Made by a program: the position numbers and the translations under genes. 10,188 nucleotides of DNA, taken from positions 1 to 10,188 of the forward strand of contig JASLCM010000133.1 of NCBI GenBank assembly GCA_030151845.1, in the 5' to 3' direction. Below are positions 1 to 5,433 of the stretch, in pieces. Below the pieces are notes generated by a model. The model was not told the DNA's origin, searched no databases, and saw nothing but the letters and a program-made list of their open reading frames with translations. Numbering within the stretch: the first letter of the stretch is position 1; every line of letters begins with the position of its first letter. This stretch comes from Bacteroides sp. (lineage in GTDB: Bacteria > Bacteroidota > Bacteroidia > Bacteroidales > Bacteroidaceae).

Positions 1-141
1 GGGCACTCTATAAATATTTTTATGAACACTTTAGGAGCCTTAGTGCATCCTATGCGTTTGACTTTTGTTGAGTTCTTTAAGAACTCAGGATATGAAGGTG
101 GAGGTAGATTGTACCAGCCTTTTAAAAAAACAACACGATAA
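1..141 (+). CDS. ntpI: V-type ATP synthase subunit I, C-terminal end (partial)
   Basis: This is the last 46 codons of a gene that begins before the window, read in frame 1 and ending at TAA 139-141. The visible tail contains FMNTLGALVHPMRLTFVEFF followed by a Gly-rich turn (YEGGG) and a final QPFKK. The pattern R-L-x-x-V-E-F-F, then GGG, then P-F is the characteristic end of the V/A-type ATPase membrane stator subunit (subunit I, the counterpart of subunit a). In the family this subunit forms the half-channels that lead ions to the rotating proteolipid ring and anchors the peripheral stalk in the inner membrane. The next gene, 34 bases downstream, encodes the ring subunit K, as expected for the distal end of a Bacteroidetes V-ATPase operon. 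Only the C-terminus is visible, so nothing can be said about its catalytic arginine. Confidence 0.88.
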   Translation, partial: GHSINIFMNTLGALVHPMRLTFVEFFKNSGYEGGGRLYQPFKKTTR

Positions 142-175
142 ATAAATTAGAAATATAAATTTTAGATTATAAACT

Positions 176-637
176 ATGGAAATTAATTTATTATTAGCCT
201 ATTTAGGGATTGCTGCAATGATTAGCTTATCAGGTATTGGTAGTGCTTATGGAGTAACAATTGCAGGTAATGCAGCTGTTGGTGCATTAAAGAAAGAGAG
301 CTCAGCTTTTGGTAGTTTCGTTGTATTAACTGCATTACCAGGTACTCAAGGTTTGTATGGTTTTGGTGGTTACTACATGTTTCAGTCTATATTCAATGTT
401 TTAACACCTGAGATGACTGCGTTTCAAGCAATAGCTATTTTAGGCGCTGGAGTTTCTTTAGGATTAGTTGCTCTATTTTCTGCTATCCGTCAAGGACAAA
501 TTTGTGCGAACGGTATAGCCGCGATAGGACAAGGTCATAATGTTTTTACAAATACGATTATCTTGGCTGTGTTCCCAGAGTTATATGCTATTGTTTCATT
601 AGCTGTAACTTTCTTAATTGGTACAGCAATCGCATAA
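176..637 (+). CDS. ntpK: V-type ATP synthase subunit K (proteolipid, c-ring)
   Basis: A 153-residue, very hydrophobic protein with four membrane helices, arranged as two tandem copies of the two-helix c-subunit hairpin. It forms the rotor ring of an inner-membrane V-type ATPase. The first hairpin starts with the Gly-rich GIGSAYG (residues 20-26) and carries LPGTQGLYGF (54-63). The second has IRQGQ (104-108) and PELYAI (134-139). Aligned by eye with Enterococcus hirae NtpK, the Na+ ligands L61, T64, Q65, Q110 and E139 correspond to L54, T57, Q58, Q106 and E135 here. The 29-residue spacing between the last Gln and the Glu is the same. The first hairpin has Gln rather than an acidic residue, so there is one ion-binding carboxylate per four-helix unit. 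The ATG at 176 gives a normal family length. It is the last gene of its operon, directly followed by a terminator. Whether the ring carries Na+ or H+ is inference. Confidence 0.95.
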   Translation: MEINLLLAYLGIAAMISLSGIGSAYGVTIAGNAAVGALKKESSAFGSFVVLTALPGTQGLYGFGGYYMFQSIFNVLTPEMTAFQAIAILGAGVSLGLVALFSAIRQGQICANGIAAIGQGHNVFTNTIILAVFPELYAIVSLAVTFLIGTAIA

Positions 638-660
638 GACTTATTAAACTTCAAGTAGGA

Positions 661-691
661 ACGGGGGTATAATATTATACTCCCGTTTTTT
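661..691 (+). terminator. Rho-independent terminator after the V-ATPase operon
   Basis: Two 13-base arms (661-673 and 674-686) pair completely except for one G-T wobble at 666/681. The GC-rich base of the stem is ACGGG/CCCGT, and a run of six T follows (686-691). It lies 24 bases after the subunit K stop codon and 113 bases before the next start. This separates the V-ATPase operon from the glycogen genes. Confidence 0.88.
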
Positions 692-803
692 ATTTTAGAA
701 TAAACTATTTCTCTTACGAATCTGTTATCTAGGTAGATATGTGAAAAAATGATTTTGTGGCTATAGGGAATTTATTATCTTATATCATAAGACTTAAATA
801 GGT

Positions 804-2462
804 ATGAAGAAGAAACAAACAAGACCTCAATTCTTATTTGAAGTAAGTTGGGAGGTATGTAATATGGTGGGAGGGATTTATACTGTACTTTCTACAAAAA
901 ATAGGATTCTACAATCCAAGTTAAGTAATAATATACTTTATATTGGCCCCTTACTGCAAAAAGATAAAGAGTCCTTGTTCTTTATGGAGGATGAAACTCT
1001 TTTCAAGGAGTGGAAAATCTATTTTGAGCAAGCAGAGGGTTTACCAGTCAAGGTAGGCTATTGGAATATTCCTGGGCAGCCAAAGGCAGTTTTAGTTGAT
1101 TGGACCCATCTTTTTAAGGATAAAAATAAACTCTATGCAGAGATGTGGGAGTGGTATAAAGTGGACTCCTTGCATGGTTATGGTGATTATGATGAAGCGA
1201 GTCTTTTCTCTATTGCTGCAGCAAAGGTTGCGCAGAGCTTTTATAATTACTATTTAAAAGCGAGTAAAGAGAATGTTATTTTTCATGCACATGAATGGAT
1301 GTGTGGAATGGGAGCCTTATATATTCGACATGAGGAACCTGCTATTGCCACCATGTTTACAACTCATGCAACAACAATTGGGCGATCTATAGCTGGGAAT
1401 GGTAAACCTCTCTATAAATATTTTAAGAACTACTTTGGCGATCAAATGGCAAGAGAGCTTAATGTAGTAGCTAAACACTCTGTGGAAAAAGCTACAGCTC
1501 ATGCTGTTGATTGCTTTACTACGGTAAGTGAGTTAACAGCAAGGGAGTGTGAACAGCTTTTAGAGAAGAGGGTTGATAAGGTTTTGCCTAATGGTTTTGA
1601 TCATTATGAAATACCGAAAGCTGCCGAGTTTAATAAACGTAGGACTAGTGCTAGAAAAAAGATGCTAAAAGTAGCTAGAAATCTTACCGGAACTTCTTTT
1701 TCAGAGGATACATTCTTAATTGGAACAAGTGGTAGAAATGAATTTAGAAATAAGGGGTTAGACTTTTTTTTACATACCCTGAATCGTTTGGGGGGTAGAA
1801 CAGATAAAAAGGTCTTGGCCTTTATCTTTGTTCCAGGATGGGTTGGTAATGCAAGAGCTGATTTACTAAAAAGAATGAAGAGCAAGACATCAAAAGAGAT
1901 GAAGCTGGCCGACCCTTATTATACGCATACTCTTAATAATCTTGATGAGGATGCAATCGTTTGTACGATGAGGAGTTTAGGTCTAAATAATAGTGGTGTG
2001 GATAACAACAATATTAGCGTTATTTATGTACCTTGTTATTTAGATGGTAACGATGGAATTTTTAATGAGAAGTACTATGACCTACTTATCGGTTTAGATT
2101 TATCCATTTATCCATCTTACTATGAGCCATGGGGCTATACTCCTTTGGAAAGTATAGCTTATCGGGTTCCTACTGTTACAACCAATTTATCAGGGTTTGG
2201 GTTGTGGGCATTGAAGCAATCTAACTATGATGGATTTGAAACGGGGGTAAAGGTGATAGAGAGAGATGATGATAATTTTGAGGAAGCTTTAAATAAAACA
2301 ACGATTGATATTTTAGAGTTTATGAAGAACGAAAAAGCGGATACTCACAGGATTAGAAGAAAAGCATCAGATTTATCTAAGAAAGCTACTTGGAGTAGGT
2401 TTATTAGCCATTATTTAGAGGCCTATAATTTAGCTTTTCAAAATAGTAAACAGAGAAAATAG
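804..2462 (+). CDS. Glycogen synthase, GT3 family
   Basis: A 552-residue cytoplasmic glycosyltransferase of family GT3, the eukaryotic-type glycogen synthase, not the GT5 GlgA type. It would transfer glucose from a nucleotide sugar to the non-reducing end of alpha-1,4-glucan. Visible GT3 marks in order: FEVSWEVCNMVGGIYTV (12-28) with the N-terminal GG donor loop, HAHEW (161-165), TTHATTIGRSIAG (186-198), VSELTARE (241-248), SGRNEFRNKG (309-318), and YEPWGYTPLE (440-449). In the SGR motif, R311 and K317 align with yeast Gsy2 R320 and K326. In the last motif, E441 and E449 form the E-x7-E pair. NLSGFG follows at 461-466. The length is shorter than the yeast and animal enzymes, which carry a regulatory Arg-rich and phosphorylated C-terminus that is not apparent here, so control by phosphorylation is unlikely. 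Donor choice (UDP- or ADP-glucose) cannot be read off. It is co-transcribed with the phosphorylase that starts 20 bases downstream. No convincing promoter is visible in the upstream gap. Confidence 0.93.
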   Translation: MKKKQTRPQFLFEVSWEVCNMVGGIYTVLSTKNRILQSKLSNNILYIGPLLQKDKESLFFMEDETLFKEWKIYFEQAEGLPVKVGYWNIPGQPKAVLVDWTHLFKDKNKLYAEMWEWYKVDSLHGYGDYDEASLFSIAAAKVAQSFYNYYLKASKENVIFHAHEWMCGMGALYIRHEEPAIATMFTTHATTIGRSIAGNGKPLYKYFKNYFGDQMARELNVVAKHSVEKATAHAVDCFTTVSELTARECEQLLEKRVDKVLPNGFDHYEIPKAAEFNKRRTSARKKMLKVARNLTGTSFSEDTFLIGTSGRNEFRNKGLDFFLHTLNRLGGRTDKKVLAFIFVPGWVGNARADLLKRMKSKTSKEMKLADPYYTHTLNNLDEDAIVCTMRSLGLNNSGVDNNNISVIYVPCYLDGNDGIFNEKYYDLLIGLDLSIYPSYYEPWGYTPLESIAYRVPTVTTNLSGFGLWALKQSNYDGFETGVKVIERDDDNFEEALNKTTIDILEFMKNEKADTHRIRRKASDLSKKATWSRFISHYLEAYNLAFQNSKQRK

Positions 2463-2482
2463 ACATAATAAAGTTATAGAAT

Positions 2483-5047
2483 ATGAAAGTTAAGGTAAGT
2501 AAGGTTAATGATCCAAACTGGAAAGAGATAACGATAAGTTCCCATATTCCTGAGGAGCTGAGTAAACTTAAAGAGCTTGCTAAAAACATTTGGTGGTCTT
2601 GGAATCATGAGGCTACTAGATTATTTAAAAGCTTAAACCCCAAGTTATGGAAGAAGGCTTATTATAATCCAGTCCTTTTGTTGGAGATGATGAGTTATGA
2701 GGAGTTAGCTGCTATAGCTAAAAATGAGGTATTCATTGACAAGATGAATGCTGTATACGCAAACTTTAGGGAATACATGGATGTAGAACCAGATAATACT
2801 AGGCCCTCTGTAGCTTACTTTAGTATGGAGTATGGTTTAAACCACGTGTTAAAAATATATTCAGGAGGTTTGGGGGTTTTAGCTGGTGATTACTTAAAAG
2901 AGGCTTCGGATAGCAATGTGGATCTTTGCGCAGTTGGCTTTCTTTATCGTTACGGGTATTTTACTCAAAGTTTGTCGATGGATGGGCAGCAACTAGCAAA
3001 CTATGAGGCACAAAACTTTGGGCAACTTCCTTTAGAGCGGGTTTGTGATGATAATGGTCAGCCAATAATGGTTGAGGTTCCTTATTTGAGTCATACTGTT
3101 TATGCGTGCCTATGGAGAGTTAATGTAGGACGTATCTCTTTATATTTGCTCGATACGGATAATGAGTTAAATAGTGAGTATGATCGATCAATTACTCATC
3201 AATTATATGGTGGGGATTGGGAAAATCGTTTGAAACAGGAGATTCTTTTGGGTATTGGAGGTATTCGTACCTTGCAAAAGCTAGGAATTAAAAAGGAGGT
3301 GTACCATTGTAATGAGGGACATGCTGCTTTAATAAATGTACAGCGTATATGTGATTATGTGGCGAGTGGGTTGAACTTTCAAGAGGCTTTAGAGCTAGTC
3401 CGTTCTTCATCACTTTACACTGTTCATACTCCTGTACCTGCCGGACACGACTATTTTGATGAATCCTTGTTTGGAAAGTATATGGGAGGGTATCCTCAGT
3501 TAATGGGTATTAGCTGGGATGATTTCATGGGCTTGGGCCGTACAAATCCTACTGATAAAAATGAGAGATTCTGTATGTCTACTTTTGCATGTAATACTTC
3601 TCAAGAGGTTAATGGGGTGAGTCAGCTACATGGTGAAGTCTCTAAGGAGATGTTTTCTTCAATATGGAAAGGGTATTTGCCAGAGGAAAATCATGTAGGT
3701 TATGTTACGAATGGAATTCACTTTCCTACGTGGTGTGCAACGGAGTGGAAAGAATTATATGAAGAGTATTTCGATGATAACTTCTTTAATGATCAGTCCA
3801 ATGCATCCATATGGGAAGCTATTTATGATGTTCCAGATGAAGTAATATGGAAGACCAGAGTAGGGTTAAAGAATAAACTAGTAGACTATATAAGAAAGCA
3901 GTTCAGTGAAACATGGTTAAAGAATCAAGGAGATCCTTCTCGTATAGTTGCATTAATGGAGAAGATTGATCCCAATGCTTTACTCATTGGATTTGGACGA
4001 AGGTTTGCTACTTATAAACGTGCTCACCTTTTATTTATGGACCTTGAGCGTTTATCTCGAATTGTGAATAATGAGAAATATCCCGTACAGTTTTTATATA
4101 CAGGTAAAGCGCACCCTCAAGATGGAGCAGGACAGGGGTTAATTAAAAGAATCATAGAGATTTCTCGTATGCCAGAGTTCTTAGGTAAGATTATCTTCTT
4201 AGAAAATTACGATATGTTATTAGCAAGAAGACTAGTGACAGGGGTAGACATATGGTTAAATACGCCTACTCGTCCTTTAGAAGCTTCGGGTACTTCTGGA
4301 GAAAAAGCTTTGATGAATGGTGTTCTTAACTTCTCTGTTCTTGATGGTTGGTGGAAAGAAGGATATAGAGAGGGAGCTGGATGGGCTTTGACAGATCAAC
4401 GAACTTACCAGGATCAAAAACATCAAGACCAGTTAGATGCTGCTACTATTTATGCAACCCTGGAAAATGAAATTATTCCTCTTTACTATGATCATGATGA
4501 TAAAGGAATATCAAGAGGTTGGATAGATTATGTGAAAAATTCAATAGCTAAAATCGCTCCTCATTATACAATGAAGAGACAGCTTGATGATTACTACGAT
4601 AAGTTTTACAATAAACTAGGTAAACGATACCGGGTATTATCTGCCGAAAATAATAAAAAAGCGAAAGAGATTGCAGCTTGGAAAGAACGAGTAGTTGATA
4701 AATGGGACGAGATAGAGGTTCTTTCTGTTGAGAAAAGCGATGACTTGCTAGCAGGAACTTTAGTTAGTGGAAAAGAGTATGAGGTAACCTATGTAGTAGA
4801 TGAGAAAGGGTTGGAAGATGCTGTAGGAATTGAGTTAGTAGTTTTATATAGTGACTCTGAGCATAAAGATCACATCTATACTGTCAAACCTTTTGATGTT
4901 GTAAAGAGAGAAGGAGACATCTATACGTTCCGTATTAAATTTAGTTTATCTAATGCCGGAAGCTTTAAGTGTGCATATAGAATGTATCCTAAAAATGTAG
5001 ACCTACCTCATCGACAAGATTTTTGTTATGTGCGATGGTTTATCTAA
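2483..5047 (+). CDS. glgP: Alpha-glucan (glycogen) phosphorylase, GT35
   Basis: An 854-residue cytoplasmic enzyme that phosphorolyses alpha-1,4-glucan to glucose-1-phosphate with pyridoxal phosphate as cofactor. The N-terminal segment with IPEELSKLKELAKNIWWSWN (22-41) is the DUF3417-type region found in the TIGR02094 type of phosphorylase rather than the E. coli GlgP/MalP type. Then come SMEYGLNHVLKIYSGGLGVL (114-133), HCNEGHAAL (275-283) and HTPVPAGHDYF (315-325). GRRFATYKRA (505-514) has R507 and K512 aligning with the phosphate-binding R569 and K574 of rabbit phosphorylase. EASGTSGEKALMNG (600-613) places the PLP lysine at K608. After about residue 740 there is an extra beta-rich C-terminal domain ending in HRQDFCYVRWF. 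The allosteric phosphorylation site of the animal enzyme is absent. The ATG at 2483 is chosen because it directly precedes the conserved N-terminal region. It shares a transcript with the GT3 synthase and is followed by a strong terminator. Confidence 0.95.
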   Translation: MKVKVSKVNDPNWKEITISSHIPEELSKLKELAKNIWWSWNHEATRLFKSLNPKLWKKAYYNPVLLLEMMSYEELAAIAKNEVFIDKMNAVYANFREYMDVEPDNTRPSVAYFSMEYGLNHVLKIYSGGLGVLAGDYLKEASDSNVDLCAVGFLYRYGYFTQSLSMDGQQLANYEAQNFGQLPLERVCDDNGQPIMVEVPYLSHTVYACLWRVNVGRISLYLLDTDNELNSEYDRSITHQLYGGDWENRLKQEILLGIGGIRTLQKLGIKKEVYHCNEGHAALINVQRICDYVASGLNFQEALELVRSSSLYTVHTPVPAGHDYFDESLFGKYMGGYPQLMGISWDDFMGLGRTNPTDKNERFCMSTFACNTSQEVNGVSQLHGEVSKEMFSSIWKGYLPEENHVGYVTNGIHFPTWCATEWKELYEEYFDDNFFNDQSNASIWEAIYDVPDEVIWKTRVGLKNKLVDYIRKQFSETWLKNQGDPSRIVALMEKIDPNALLIGFGRRFATYKRAHLLFMDLERLSRIVNNEKYPVQFLYTGKAHPQDGAGQGLIKRIIEISRMPEFLGKIIFLENYDMLLARRLVTGVDIWLNTPTRPLEASGTSGEKALMNGVLNFSVLDGWWKEGYREGAGWALTDQRTYQDQKHQDQLDAATIYATLENEIIPLYYDHDDKGISRGWIDYVKNSIAKIAPHYTMKRQLDDYYDKFYNKLGKRYRVLSAENNKKAKEIAAWKERVVDKWDEIEVLSVEKSDDLLAGTLVSGKEYEVTYVVDEKGLEDAVGIELVVLYSDSEHKDHIYTVKPFDVVKREGDIYTFRIKFSLSNAGSFKCAYRMYPKNVDLPHRQDFCYVRWFI

Positions 5048-5068
5048 TATTTTAATTATAACCAGTAC

Positions 5069-5109
5069 AAAAAGCGAGGGATGAATTTAAATTCATCCCT
5101 CGCTTTTTT
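5069..5109 (+). terminator. Terminator closing the glycogen operon (possibly bidirectional)
   Basis: Bases 5069-5088 and 5089-5108 are exact reverse complements, a 40-base perfect palindrome. The GC-rich stem section is GCGAGGGATG/CATCCCTCGC, with an A run on the left and six T on the right (5104-5109). It starts 21 bases after the phosphorylase stop codon. Because A and T runs flank both sides, it has the form of a terminator on either strand, but no convergent gene is present in the window. Confidence 0.93.
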
Positions 5110-5167
5110 ATATCTATAGGAGAAAGGTTAAGCTAAAGAGCCGTGTTGACCTAGCATAGAGCTCTTG

Positions 5168-5196
5168 TTAAATTTTATTACCGTAATAAAATTTAA
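5168..5196. repeat. Perfect 14-bp inverted repeat, candidate operator
   Basis: TTAAATTTTATTAC (5168-5181) and GTAATAAAATTTAA (5183-5196) are exact reverse complements around a single C. No T run follows on either strand, so it does not look like a terminator. A DNA-binding site for a dimeric regulator, or a cruciform/hairpin element, are the obvious options. It lies about 140 bases upstream of the predicted transcription start of the SusC gene. The base composition raises the chance of random repeats, but 14 uninterrupted pairs is long. Confidence 0.6.
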
Positions 5197-5197
5197 G

Positions 5198-5215
5198 TAT
5201 TTATCAGTATAAATA
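5198..5215. repeat. Short inverted repeat, 7-bp arms
   Basis: TATTTAT (5198-5204) and ATAAATA (5209-5215) pair across the four bases CAGT. It starts two bases after the larger palindrome. In such AT-rich DNA a 7-bp match may be chance. Confidence 0.3.
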
Positions 5216-5218
5216 TAG

Positions 5219-5244
5219 CTAATTAAATATTTATGATTAATTAG
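5219..5244. repeat. Inverted repeat, 8-bp arms
   Basis: CTAATTAA (5219-5226) and TTAATTAG (5237-5244) are exact reverse complements separated by 10 bases. It is the third inverted repeat in under 80 bases. The arm centres are 18 bases apart, more than one helical turn, so the arms are not on quite the same face. Chance similarity in AT-rich DNA is a real alternative. Confidence 0.35.
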
Positions 5245-5300
5245 AAAAACTTTTATAGGAGCTATATATATTTAATTTATTTAATAATATTGAGTGTATC

Positions 5301-5332
5301 TTTGCTTCTTATTATAAATGTTTCTATTTTTG
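5301..5332 (+). promoter_or_regulatory. Bacteroidetes-type promoter for the SusC-SusD operon
   Basis: TTTG at 5301-5304 matches the -33 element, and TATTTTTG at 5325-5332 matches the -7 element TAnnTTTG at every fixed position. The 20-base spacing is within the range known for the primary sigma factor of Bacteroidetes. This predicts a transcript start near 5338-5341 and a leader of about 95 bases. A second perfect -7 match, TATCTTTG, lies at 5297-5304 and overlaps the -33 box. Its own upstream partner is only a weak TTTA at 5271-5274. Confidence 0.65.
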
Positions 5333-5340
5333 TGGCATAA

Positions 5341-5362
5341 AATTATCTAATTTGAGATAATT
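5341..5362. repeat. Inverted repeat at the predicted SusC transcript start
   Basis: AATTATCT (5341-5348) and AGATAATT (5355-5362) are exact reverse complements with a 6-base spacer (AATTTG). The repeat starts nine bases after the predicted -7 box, so it covers about +1 to +25. It could be an operator blocking transcription start, or a hairpin at the 5' end of the mRNA. Weak AT pairs make a stable RNA hairpin less likely than a protein site. Confidence 0.5.
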
Positions 5363-5433
5363 GATGTTTAAACTCTTTTTAAGAAAAGAAAGAAAATCAT
5401 ATGTTAACTTTTAATTAATTAAATCAATCTTGT

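Larger units (their letters stand above)
5110..5433. other. AT-rich non-coding regulatory region ahead of the SusC gene
   Basis: This 324-base stretch carries no credible open frame and no recognisable RNA gene. From left to right it holds a short moderately mixed segment (5110-5165), a perfect 14-bp inverted repeat (5168-5196), two weaker inverted repeats (5198-5215 and 5219-5244), overlapping Bacteroidetes-type promoter boxes (5297-5332), an inverted repeat at the likely transcript start (5341-5362), and an A-rich leader up to the ATG. The ATG at 5401 opens a frame of only five codons and is not a gene. The layout suggests regulated transcription of the downstream transporter genes. Confidence 0.7.

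Noticed and set aside
740..760. Possible promoter for the glycogen synthase gene, TGATTTTG at 750-757
   Set aside because: It differs from TAnnTTTG at one fixed position and has no TTTG at the right distance upstream, so it is too weak to list as a feature.
1317..1885. Reverse-strand open frames inside the glycogen synthase gene
   Set aside because: They overlap conserved GT3 motifs on the other strand and encode no recognisable protein.
5131..5166. Hairpin formed by AAGAGC (5136-5141) and GCTCTT (5161-5166), considered as a small RNA or riboswitch
   Set aside because: Only six pairs enclose a 19-base loop, and no conserved riboswitch core, tRNA arms or own terminator could be found.
5219..5429. 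Phase-variable invertible promoter ahead of the SusC gene
   Set aside because: Bacteroidetes often have invertible promoters, so I looked for matching inverted arms on both sides of the promoter boxes. The AT-rich stretches on either side do not form a shared inverted pair, and each clear inverted repeat is self-contained on one side.
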